Source: JACCQS01 sp050999295
GTDB taxonomy: Bacteria > Actinomycetota > Actinomycetes > Mycobacteriales > Geodermatophilaceae
DNA: 20,542 nucleotides
NCBI GenBank assembly: GCA_050999295.1
Contig: JBPCPI010000205.1
Coordinates: 1 to 20,542 of the forward strand
Reading direction: 5' to 3'
This document shows, piece after piece, positions 7,164 to 14,154 of this stretch. How positions within the stretch are numbered: position 1 is the stretch's first letter; each line of letters opens with the position of its first letter. Under the pieces are notes generated by a model. The model worked only from the letters and a program-made list of their open reading frames with translations, was not told the DNA's origin and ran no database searches. The position numbers were made by a program, and so were the translations under genes.

Positions 7164-7224
7164 CACTTTCTCCGGAGAATGTCGCATCTGGACGCGACCT
7201 GACCGCACTTTCTCCGGAGAAAGT
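7164..7224 (+). repeat. Paired-palindrome module 3 (61 bp)
   Basis: Left palindrome with CCGG at 7172-7175 and right palindrome with CCGG at 7214-7217, 42 bp apart as in modules 1 and 2. The right arm ACTTTCTCCGGAGAAAGT (7207-7224) is a perfect 18-bp palindrome, probably the ancestral form. The spacer keeps CATCTGG and GACCGCAC, so its orientation is the same as the other two. It lies in the convergent gap between the DUF559 gene and icd, and could also act as a bidirectional terminator. Confidence 0.95.
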
Positions 7225-7241
7225 CCCTCGAGGTGCTCGGG

Positions 7242-8459
7242 TCAGGCGAGTTTGGTTTGCAGGTTTTCGTCCAGCGCAGCCAGGAATTCCTCGGTGCTCA
7301 GGTAGGCCTGGTCGCGGCTGACCAGCAGTGCGAGGTCCTTGGTCATCTTGCCGCTCTCCACCGTCTCGACACAGACCTGCTCCAGCGCTTCGGCGAAGCC
7401 GGTGACCTCCGGTGTCGAATCGAGCTTGCCGCGGTGCTTGAGCCCCCCAGTCCAGGCGAAGATGGACGCGATCGGGTTGGTCGAGGTCGGATTGCCCTTC
7501 TGGTGCTCGCGGAAATGCCGAGTGACCGTGCCGTGCGCCGCCTCGGCCTCGACAGTACGGCCGTCAGGCGTCATCAGAACCGACGTCATCAGCCCGAGCG
7601 AACCGAAACCCTGCGCGACGGTGTCGGACTGCACATCACCGTCGTAGTTCTTGCAGGCCCAGATGTAGCCGCCCTCCCACTTCATCGCCGCGGCGACCAT
7701 GTCGTCGATCAGCCGGTGCTCGTACGTCAGTCCTGCCGCCTCGAAGTCCGCCTCGTAGTCGGCCTCGAAAACGCTGGCGAAGATGTCCTTGAACGCGCCG
7801 TCGTAGGCCTTGAGAATCGTGTTCTTCGTCGACAGATACACCGGATACCCGCGCTGCAGGCCGTACGCGAACGACGCCCGCGCAAAATCCTCGATCGATT
7901 TGTTGAAGTTGTACATCCCCATCGCCACGCCACCGTCGGAGCCGTAATTCGCGACCACATGCTGGATCGGCTCGGAGCCGTCATCGGGAGTGAATGTGAT
8001 GGTCAGCTCCCCGGCGCCGGGAACTTTGAAGTTCGTCGCCTTGTACTGGTCGCCGTGCGCGTGCCGGCCGATGATGATCGGCTTGGTCCAGCCCGGCACA
8101 AGCCGCGGGCTGTTCGAGATGATGATCGGCTCCCGGAAGACCACCCCGCCGAGGATGTTGCGGATCGTGCCGTTGGGCGAGACCCACATCTGCTTCAGCC
8201 CGAACTCCGCGACCCGCGCCTCGTCCGGGGTGATCGTCGCGCATTTGACGCCGACGCCGTGCTCCTTGATCGCCAGCGCCGCATCCACGGTGATCTGGTC
8301 CTCGGTGGCATCGCGCGAGGAGATCCCGAGGTCGAAGTACTGCAGATCGATGTCGAGGTACGGGTGGATCAGCCGGTCCTTGATGAACTGCCAGATGATT
8401 TGGGTCATCTCGTCGCCGTCGAGTTCAACGACCGGGTTCTCGACCTTGATCTTGCTCAT
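7242..8459 (-). CDS. icd: NADP-dependent isocitrate dehydrogenase, eukaryotic-type (subfamily II)
   Basis: Homodimeric TCA-cycle enzyme that converts isocitrate to 2-oxoglutarate with NADPH formation. 405 residues. The sequence aligns in number with human IDH1: GRHAHGDQYKAT places Arg132 and Tyr139, STKNT places Lys212, LIDDMVA places Asp252, and NYDGDVQSDT places Asp275 and Asp279. Other signatures are NGTIRNILGG near 96-105 and EAEAAHGTVTRHFREH. The ATG at 8459 gives MSKIKVENPVVELDGDEMT, the usual N-terminus. It is downstream of mdh by 54 bp on the same strand, a plausible shared transcript. Its stop faces module 3 and the DUF559 gene. Confidence 0.98.
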   Translation of the reverse strand: MSKIKVENPVVELDGDEMTQIIWQFIKDRLIHPYLDIDLQYFDLGISSRDATEDQITVDAALAIKEHGVGVKCATITPDEARVAEFGLKQMWVSPNGTIRNILGGVVFREPIIISNSPRLVPGWTKPIIIGRHAHGDQYKATNFKVPGAGELTITFTPDDGSEPIQHVVANYGSDGGVAMGMYNFNKSIEDFARASFAYGLQRGYPVYLSTKNTILKAYDGAFKDIFASVFEADYEADFEAAGLTYEHRLIDDMVAAAMKWEGGYIWACKNYDGDVQSDTVAQGFGSLGLMTSVLMTPDGRTVEAEAAHGTVTRHFREHQKGNPTSTNPIASIFAWTGGLKHRGKLDSTPEVTGFAEALEQVCVETVESGKMTKDLALLVSRDQAYLSTEEFLAALDENLQTKLA

Positions 8460-8513
8460 GCGGTTGCGGGCCCTTCTGCGCGAGGACGGCGGTACGGCGG
8501 AAGCAGCGGCGAC

Positions 8514-9473
8514 CTACATGTCCGCGACGTCGGCCTGCTTCGCGCGTACGGCCTCCGCGGCTTCCTTCAGCCCAGCCAGCTCGGTGTCGGTCAACTCGGT
8601 CTCCACGACCCTGCGTACTCCGCTGCTCCCGATCTCGGCTTCCACGCCGAGGTAGACACCCGCAATGCCGTACTCGCCATCCACCCAGGCACAGACCGGC
8701 ATGACCGCCCCGGAGTCCTCGATCACCGCGCGTGCCATCCGCGCCGCTGCGGCCGACGGGGCGTAGAAGGCTGATCCGGTCTTGAGCAGCGCCACGACCT
8801 CGGCGCCGCCGTTGCGGGTCTTGACAACGAGTTCCTCAATGTCGTCAGCCGACAACAGGTCGGCAAGCGGCCTGCTGTCGACAGTGCATCGGGAGGGCAC
8901 CGGCACCATCGTGTCGCCATGCGAGCCCAGGGTCAGCGTCTGTACGGAACCGACGGGCACACCGAGCTGCTCAGCGACAGAATTGGTGAACCGCGCCGTA
9001 TCCAGCATCCCGGCCTGGCCCAACACCCGGTTCTTGGGGAATCCGGTGGCGATCTGGGCAAGCGCGGTCATCTCGTCCAGCGGGTTGGAGACCACGATCA
9101 CGACTGCCTCCAGCGAGCGCCGGGCGACGTTCTCCGACACATCCCGGACGATCTTGGCGTTGGTCTCCAGCAAGTCCATCCGGCTCATACCCGGCTTGCG
9201 CGGCAGGCCCGCCGTGATCACGACCACGTCGGAGTCCTCGGTGCCCTCGTACGAGCCACCGCCGACGCCGACGACCTTGGTCTCGAACCCCTCGACCGGC
9301 CTGGACTGGTTGAGGTCCAGCGCCAGGCCCTCAGGGCGGCCTTCCAGGATGTCGGTGAGCACGACGGTGTCGAAGACGTCGTACTCCGCCAAGCGCTGCG
9401 CGGTCGTCGAACCGTAGAATCCGGCGCCGACCACGGTCACCTTGCCACGTCGATTGCTGCTCCTGTTCGCCAT
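8514..9473 (-). CDS. mdh: Malate dehydrogenase (LDH-like type)
   Basis: NAD-dependent oxidation of malate to oxaloacetate in the TCA cycle. 319 residues. Rossmann motif VVGAGFYGS at 14-22, Asp41 after VVLT (indicates NAD preference), substrate-binding Arg in LPRKPGMSRMDLL (about 92 and 98), Asn130 in VVSNPLDEMT, LGQAGMLDTARF (Asp158, Arg161) and the catalytic His185 in GSHGDTMVP. The three-glycine LDH-like form is the type also found in Bacillus and many other bacteria, rather than the Mycobacterium/E. coli form. ATG 9473 has only a weak ribosome-binding site. It follows the DUF3017 gene by 43 bp. Confidence 0.97.
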   Translation of the reverse strand: MANRSSNRRGKVTVVGAGFYGSTTAQRLAEYDVFDTVVLTDILEGRPEGLALDLNQSRPVEGFETKVVGVGGGSYEGTEDSDVVVITAGLPRKPGMSRMDLLETNAKIVRDVSENVARRSLEAVVIVVSNPLDEMTALAQIATGFPKNRVLGQAGMLDTARFTNSVAEQLGVPVGSVQTLTLGSHGDTMVPVPSRCTVDSRPLADLLSADDIEELVVKTRNGGAEVVALLKTGSAFYAPSAAAARMARAVIEDSGAVMPVCAWVDGEYGIAGVYLGVEAEIGSSGVRRVVETELTDTELAGLKEAAEAVRAKQADVADM

Positions 9474-9516
9474 GCACCCAGGCTATCCAGGGCCACGCAG
9501 CGAGCCGGAACCAGTC

Positions 9517-9804
9517 TCATCCAGGGGGCGGCGGGATCGCGAGCCCGATACCGATCACGGCAATTGCCAGGACGATGTAGGCCGCCACGTCGAACCCCCG
9601 ACTGCGCACGCTGAGCAGTCCCGCGCGGCGAGCCGGCAGCATCAACCTGAGCAGCCCGGCCAAGCCCATCGCCCCTCCGATGGTCACCACTCCGCGGCGC
9701 CAGTACTCCAAGAAGATGAGCACCAATCCGGCGGTCACCATGAGACCGACCAACAGGTACGGGACCTGCGCGAGGACCCGAGACGGCGTGACGAGTGAAG
9801 GCAT
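9517..9804 (-). CDS. DUF3017 small membrane protein
   Basis: 95 residues from ATG 9804. It has three predicted membrane helices: about 15-34 (LLVGLMVTAGLVLIFLEYW), 41-55 and 71-90, with a short basic loop (RRAGLLSVRSRG) before the last. This size and topology, and the place between folD and mdh, match the actinobacterial DUF3017 family. Function is unknown. A TTG start at 9840 would overlap the end of folD by about 23 bp and add 12 residues; I prefer the ATG, which begins 13 bp after the folD stop. It is very likely co-transcribed with folD. Confidence 0.85.
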   Translation of the reverse strand: MPSLVTPSRVLAQVPYLLVGLMVTAGLVLIFLEYWRRGVVTIGGAMGLAGLLRLMLPARRAGLLSVRSRGFDVAAYIVLAIAVIGIGLAIPPPPG

Positions 9805-9817
9805 CGAACTCAGCTGT

Positions 9818-10675
9818 TCACAGATCGCCCGCGAGCGCAACGACGTTGACCAGCAGCATTGCTCGGGTCATCGGTCCGACACCGCCGGGGTTGGGCGCCA
9901 GGTATCCGGCGATCTCCCCGACATCCAGAGCCACATCTCCCGCGATCTTCCCGCCGACCCGGCTGACACCGACATCGAGCACGGCCGCACCCGGCCTGAT
10001 CATCTCCTTGGTGATCAGGCCGGGTACGCCGGCGGCCGCGACGACGATGTCTGCACGGCTGACATGCGCCCCAAGATCGCGGGTCCCGGTGTGGCACAGC
10101 GTGACTGTGGCGTTCTCGCTGCGCCGGGTCAGCAGCAGCCCCAGCGGTCGGCCTACGGTGATGCCGCGGCCGATGACGATGACATCCGCGCCGGCGATCG
10201 GGACGTCGTACCGGCGCAGGAGTTCGACGATCCCAGTCGGCGTACACGGCAGCGGTCCCGGTTCGCCCAGGACGAGTCGGCCGAGGTTGACCGGGTGCAG
10301 GCCGTCCACATCCTTGGCCGGATCCATGCGTTCGAGGACCGCGATCTCGTCCAGGCCCTTGGGAAGCGGGAGTTGGACGAGATATCCCGTGCAGCTGGGG
10401 TCTGCGTTCAACTCGTCGACCACAGCGAAGACGTCGGCCTGACTGGCCGCGGCGGGCAACGTGTGCCGGATGCTCGCGATCCCCACCTCGGCACAGTCCT
10501 TGTGTTTGGCCCCCACGTACCAGGTGCTTCCCGGGTCATCGCCGACGAGCAGCGTTCCCAGCCCGGGCTGGCGACCGGCGGCGGTCAGCGCCGCCACCTG
10601 ACCGCGCAATTCCGCACGCACCTTGGCCGCGGTGGCCTTCCCGTCGAGAACGATCGCCGTCACGGCACGCATCAT
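9818..10675 (-). CDS. folD: Bifunctional methylene-THF dehydrogenase / methenyl-THF cyclohydrolase
   Basis: Interconverts 5,10-methylene-, methenyl- and 10-formyl-tetrahydrofolate, supplying the formyl groups used by PurN and PurH encoded in this window. 285 residues. Seen: TAIVLDGKATA, STWYVGAKHKDCAEVGI with the catalytic Lys about 57, GYLVQLPLPKGLD, DPAKDVDGLHPVNLGRL, PCTPTGIVELL, the dinucleotide motif VIGRGITVGRP (usual R-S replaced by R-G), DVGVSR and PNPGGVGPMT. Two adjacent ATG codons (10675 and 10672) can serve as start. GGGG lies about 10 bp upstream of the first. It heads the minus-strand group folD, DUF3017, mdh, icd, and is divergent from the four-helix protein at 10831. Confidence 0.97.
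   Translation of the reverse strand: MMRAVTAIVLDGKATAAKVRAELRGQVAALTAAGRQPGLGTLLVGDDPGSTWYVGAKHKDCAEVGIASIRHTLPAAASQADVFAVVDELNADPSCTGYLVQLPLPKGLDEIAVLERMDPAKDVDGLHPVNLGRLVLGEPGPLPCTPTGIVELLRRYDVPIAGADVIVIGRGITVGRPLGLLLTRRSENATVTLCHTGTRDLGAHVSRADIVVAAAGVPGLITKEMIRPGAAVLDVGVSRVGGKIAGDVALDVGEIAGYLAPNPGGVGPMTRAMLLVNVVALAGDL
9989..10025. repeat. 14-bp perfect inverted repeat inside folD
   Basis: ACCCGGCCTGATCA at 9989-10002 and its exact complement TGATCAGGCCGGGT at 10012-10025 are separated by 9 bases. On the folD mRNA it would form a very stable hairpin whose loop reads CCAAGGAGA, carrying a Shine-Dalgarno-like AAGGAG. It encodes PGLITKEMIRPG, a conserved part of FolD, and uses the uncommon Arg codon AGG. 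Confidence 0.9.
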
Positions 10676-10830
10676 GACAGTGCTACCCCAGCCACGCACC
10701 GGCGCAGCTTCGCCCGATGCTGGCAGGTCAGCCAATTTCAGCAAGCCAACGCCCGACACACGTGCGGACTCCCTATCCTGTGCCACGTCCCCGCTCGTGC
10801 CGGACTTCGGCAAGCCAAGAAAGGACGGTC

Positions 10831-11316
10831 ATGTCCTACTCCGAAGGTTCGTACGACCAGACCTCCGCCTACGCCGCCGAACCCGTCGCCGTACGTCGCC
10901 CGGACACCCTTGCCGGACTGCTGATGGTTCTTGCCGGAGCCGCCATCGGTGTCTCTCTGCTCCTGGAGTGGTTCCTCGACCGGACCGGCTACGACTTCTT
11001 CGAGGTTGCATTGGACAATGCCGACAGCTTCTTCTCTGACGGGATCTGGCAGCCGCTCGTCGTCGTCAGCGGCGGCGCGGTGCTCCTCCTGTTCGGCCTG
11101 ATCGCCTTCATTCCGGGCAAGAGCCGCCGGATGCTCGGCCTGATCGCGCTGCTTGTTGCGATCGGGATCGCCGCCGCGGCAATGACGGTCCTGATCAACG
11201 TGGACTTCGACTTCGACAGCATTCAGCCCGGGTTCTACGTCGTGCTCGGAGCGGCCGTTCTCGGACTCTTCGGCGCGTTGAAGGCCGCGGTCACCCCGCC
11301 CAAGCGCGTCAGCTGA
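10831..11316 (+). CDS. Small four-helix membrane protein, unknown function
   Basis: 161 residues. Predicted membrane segments are about 27-48, 76-95, 101-123 and 134-154, after a short polar, Tyr/Ser-rich N-terminus. The loop after helix 1 is acidic and aromatic (LDRTGYDFFEVALDNADSFF), and another acidic stretch (NVDFDFDS) follows helix 3. The layout (Tyr/Ser-rich tail, helix ending in W-F, loop, three helices) resembles the larger Gly/Pro/Gln-rich protein at 15606-16697, but I cannot show they are related. Start ATG 10831 is well supported by AAGAAAGGA at 10817-10825. It is divergent from folD (155 bp gap) and convergent with the pentapeptide gene, 15 bp away. Confidence 0.82.
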   Translation: MSYSEGSYDQTSAYAAEPVAVRRPDTLAGLLMVLAGAAIGVSLLLEWFLDRTGYDFFEVALDNADSFFSDGIWQPLVVVSGGAVLLLFGLIAFIPGKSRRMLGLIALLVAIGIAAAAMTVLINVDFDFDSIQPGFYVVLGAAVLGLFGALKAAVTPPKRVS

Positions 11317-11331
11317 CCCGCTTGTGGAGGT

Positions 11332-11949
11332 TCATTCCAGGGAGTCGATCTTCGCACCGTAGGACATCGCGACAGCCAGCGCTTGGCCCATGTCGATCGT
11401 CACGTCGGTGAGATCGACGGTCGTCCAGTTGATGGCTTCCACGCTGGCACCGCGCAGATCGGCGCCGGCCAGTGCTGCCCCTTGCAGCCGCGCGTAGGAA
11501 AGGTCGGCGCGCCGCAGATCCGTCCCTCGGAGGTCGGCGTCGGTCGCGTCGATCTCACGCATGCGGGTCCCGGACAGATCGAGTTTCGAGGCATCGACTC
11601 CACGGAGGATCACATAGGACAGGTCGGTGTCGGAGACTCGCATCCCACGTACGTCGGCCCCGGCGAATGACGTGCCCAGTAACGAGCAACGGCGAAAGGA
11701 CGCACCGAATAACACCGCCTTGGCGAGGGTTGACGAACGCAGGGCACTATCGGTGAACCGGGCCGCGTTGAGTCGCACGCCCGTGAGGGTGCACTCCTCG
11801 AAGACGCAACGTTCGACGCGTAGTTCGACCATGGACGCGTCGCGGAAGTGGCAACGGCGGAAGGTCACCCCCACCAGTTCCTGACCGTCCCAGTCGGCGC
11901 CATCGAACTGCTCGTCGTCCAACTCGGTTCCAGGCGCTGGCAGCTCCAT
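11332..11949 (-). CDS. MfpA-like pentapeptide repeat protein
   Basis: 205 residues made mostly of A(D/N)LxX-type pentapeptides, clearest at 96-175 (FAGADVRGMRV, DATDADLRGTDLRRADLSYARLQ, AALAGADLRGASV), which fold as a right-handed quadrilateral beta-helix. The C-terminal part, INWTTVDLTDVTIDMGQALAVAMSYG, resembles mycobacterial MfpA, whose end I recall as similar (VLWRT... DVDQAVAFAAAHG). MfpA mimics B-form DNA, binds DNA gyrase and lowers fluoroquinolone susceptibility. Whether this protein does so is inference. It has about 20 more N-terminal residues than MfpA, acidic and Pro-containing. It starts 17 bp after the purH stop, so it may be read from the purine transcript, and is convergent with the four-helix protein. 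Confidence 0.85.
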   Translation of the reverse strand: MELPAPGTELDDEQFDGADWDGQELVGVTFRRCHFRDASMVELRVERCVFEECTLTGVRLNAARFTDSALRSSTLAKAVLFGASFRRCSLLGTSFAGADVRGMRVSDTDLSYVILRGVDASKLDLSGTRMREIDATDADLRGTDLRRADLSYARLQGAALAGADLRGASVEAINWTTVDLTDVTIDMGQALAVAMSYGAKIDSLE

Positions 11950-11966
11950 CCCGACGCAACCCGCGA

Positions 11967-13514
11967 TCAGTGGAAGAAGTGCCGGGTCTGGGTCAGGTAC
12001 ATCGTGATCCCGGCTGCCGTCGCCACTTTGATCACTTCAGCGTCACGGACCGAGCCACCTGGCGCAACGATGGCACGCACCCCCGCTGAGGTAAGCACCT
12101 CGAGGCCGTCCGCGAACGGGAAGAAGGCATCCGAGGCAGCCACTGAATTTCGCGCGAGTTCCCCCGCCCGGCTCACGGCTAGTCGTGCGGAGTCGACCCG
12201 GTTGACCTGACCCATGCCGATCCCGACGGTGGCCCCTTGCGAGGCGAGCAGGATCGCGTTGCTCTTCACCGCCCGGACGGCGCGCCAGGCGAAGCCGAGA
12301 TCAGCCATAGTTAGCTCGTCTGCCGATGCTCCGCACGCCAGCGTCCAGGTCGCCGGGTCATCACCTGGTGCTTGCAGCCGGTCGACGGTCTGCAGCAGCA
12401 GGCCGCCGGAGATGGCTCTGGTCTCGATCGGATCGGGGGCAGCGGCCGAGGGCATCCGGAGCAGGCGGACATTCTTGCGCTCAGTCAGCGCCGCCAGAGC
12501 CAGGTCGGAGAAGCCGGGTGCGACGACGACCTCGGTGAAGATCTCGGCTACCTGCCTGGCCATCGACTCGTCCACCTCGCGATTGACCGCGATCACCCCG
12601 CCGAAGGCAGACACCGGGTCGCACGCGTGCGCCTTCCGGTGTGCTTCTGCTACGTCGACGCCGACGGCGATTCCGCACGGATTCGCATGCTTGATGATCG
12701 CGACGCAGGGCTGTACGTGATCGAAGGCTGCGCGCAGTGCCGCGTCGGTGTCGACATAGTTGTTGTACGACATGTCCTTGCCGTGCAATTGCTTTGCGTG
12801 TGCAAGCCCGGGCCGCCAATGGCGGTAGAGGGCGGCCTGCTGATGCGGGTTCTCGCCGTACCTGAGCACAGCCGCCCGATCCCAAGACCCCGCGGCCCAT
12901 GGCGGGAACCCGGTCTCGTCGGGTGCAAGCACGTTGCCCATCCATGAAGCGACGGCGATGTCGTACGTCGCGGTGTGCCGGAATGCAGCTGCCGCCAGTT
13001 CCCTGCGCCGGTCCAGTGTGAATCCGCCGGCCCGTACCGCTGACACGACCTCGCCGTAGCGGTCCGGATCCACCACAACCGCCACCGAGGGATGGTTCTT
13101 TGCGGCTGCTCGCACCATCGCTGGCCCGCCGATGTCGATCTGCTCGACGCACTCCTCCGGAGTAGCGCCGGAGGCCACGGTCTCCCGGAACGGATAGAGA
13201 TTCACCACGACCAGATCGAAGGCCTGGATGCCCAATTCAGCGAGCGCAGCAACATGTTCCGGCCGCCGACGATCTGCCAGTATCCCCGCATGCACACCGG
13301 GATGGAGCGTCTTGACCCGCCCGTCGAGGATCTCCGGGAAACCGGTGACCGCCTCGACCGGAGTCACCGGGAGACCTAGGTCCTGCAGCCGGCGCGCGGT
13401 TCCGCCCGTCGACACGATCTCGACTCCCGCCTCGATCAGCGCGACCGCCAACTCGTCCAAGCCGGTCTTGTCGTACACGCCGATCAAGGCCCGGCGGATC
13501 GCAACCGTACTCAT
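11967..13514 (-). CDS. purH: Bifunctional AICAR transformylase / IMP cyclohydrolase
   Basis: Catalyses the last two steps of de novo IMP synthesis: formylation of AICAR with 10-formyl-THF and ring closure. 515 residues, normal length. The N-terminal MGS-like cyclohydrolase domain (about 1-195) shows VEIVSTGGTARRL, VTGFPEILDGRVKTLHPGVHAGIL (the usual HGG is HAG here) and VVNLYPF. The C-terminal transformylase domain shows LRYGENPHQQAALY, the catalytic Lys-His in IIKHANPCG, DPVSAFGGVIA, and QVNRVDSA near the end. ATG 13514 overlaps the purN stop as ATGA, indicating translational coupling. FolD in the same window makes its cofactor. Confidence 0.98.
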   Translation of the reverse strand: MSTVAIRRALIGVYDKTGLDELAVALIEAGVEIVSTGGTARRLQDLGLPVTPVEAVTGFPEILDGRVKTLHPGVHAGILADRRRPEHVAALAELGIQAFDLVVVNLYPFRETVASGATPEECVEQIDIGGPAMVRAAAKNHPSVAVVVDPDRYGEVVSAVRAGGFTLDRRRELAAAAFRHTATYDIAVASWMGNVLAPDETGFPPWAAGSWDRAAVLRYGENPHQQAALYRHWRPGLAHAKQLHGKDMSYNNYVDTDAALRAAFDHVQPCVAIIKHANPCGIAVGVDVAEAHRKAHACDPVSAFGGVIAVNREVDESMARQVAEIFTEVVVAPGFSDLALAALTERKNVRLLRMPSAAAPDPIETRAISGGLLLQTVDRLQAPGDDPATWTLACGASADELTMADLGFAWRAVRAVKSNAILLASQGATVGIGMGQVNRVDSARLAVSRAGELARNSVAASDAFFPFADGLEVLTSAGVRAIVAPGGSVRDAEVIKVATAAGITMYLTQTRHFFH

Positions 13515-14110
13515 GTCGACGTCCCGGTCGAGGAAGCTCGTTGCGCGGCAACGAGTTCAGCTACCACGCGCACCAGCATCCGGCGCTCTACGACCTTTAT
13601 CCGCTCATGCAGGCGCGCCTCGTCATCCTCGGGGAGCACCTCGACCTCCGCTTGGGCGATCACCTGGCCGGTGTCGATCCCTTCGTCGACCCAGATCACG
13701 CTCGCCCCGGTCACGGGCACCCGTGCGTCCAGAGCGTCGCGTACGGCATGCGCCCCGGGAAAGGCCGGCAGCAGTGCTGGATGGGTGTTGATCACGCGTC
13801 CGGAAAAGCGTTGCAAAAAGGCAGGACCCAGGATCTTCATGAATCCGGCGAGGACGACGAGATCGGGCCGGGAGGCGGCAACCGTCTCACCGAGTGCGCG
13901 GTCCCAGGCGCCTCGATCTGCGTAGTCGCTCAGCACCACCGACTCGACGGGAACTCCGCGGCGGGCCGCCCTGGTCAGCACCTGGGCATCGCGCCGGTCG
14001 GAGACCACGCCGACCACCTCGGCGGGATAGGAGGGATCAACCTGGGCATCCAGCAGGGCCTGCAGCAAAGTCCCTGCTCCAGAGGCGAGGACGGTCAACC
14101 GAGCGGGCAC
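13511..14110 (-). CDS. purN: Phosphoribosylglycinamide formyltransferase
   Basis: Transfers formyl from 10-formyl-THF to GAR, the third step of de novo purine synthesis. 199 residues from GTG 14110 (MPARLTVLASGAG), preceded by TTAGGGTG at suitable spacing; GTG 14119 is also possible. Seen: VLASGAGTLLQALLD (phosphate loop; the more common Asn before LQ is Leu, as I recall for M. tuberculosis too), LVVLAGFMKILGP, NTHPALLPAFPGAHAV with catalytic Asn108 and His110, and VDEGIDTGQVI with Asp146. The last stretch has Gln where many homologs have Pro. Its stop overlaps the purH start by 4 bp. It lies about 44 bp after the PerM-like gene. Confidence 0.97.
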   Translation of the reverse strand: MPARLTVLASGAGTLLQALLDAQVDPSYPAEVVGVVSDRRDAQVLTRAARRGVPVESVVLSDYADRGAWDRALGETVAASRPDLVVLAGFMKILGPAFLQRFSGRVINTHPALLPAFPGAHAVRDALDARVPVTGASVIWVDEGIDTGQVIAQAEVEVLPEDDEARLHERIKVVERRMLVRVVAELVAAQRASSTGTST

Positions 14111-14154
14111 GGCCAGCACCCTAACTGCTGTAGGTCCGCCCGGCCGCGAACGCC

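Noticed and set aside
5327..7224. CRISPR array
   Set aside because: Only three copies, separated by whole genes (about 760 and 1080 bp), with no short regular spacers and no cas genes.
7233..8774. Long open frame on the plus strand opposite icd and mdh
   Set aside because: It mirrors two certain genes in a high-GC region, crosses both of them, and has no domain or ribosome-binding site.
13151..13162. CTCCGGAG within purH
   Set aside because: It is explained by conserved coding sequence (TPEECVEQ region) and has no second palindrome at 42 bp.
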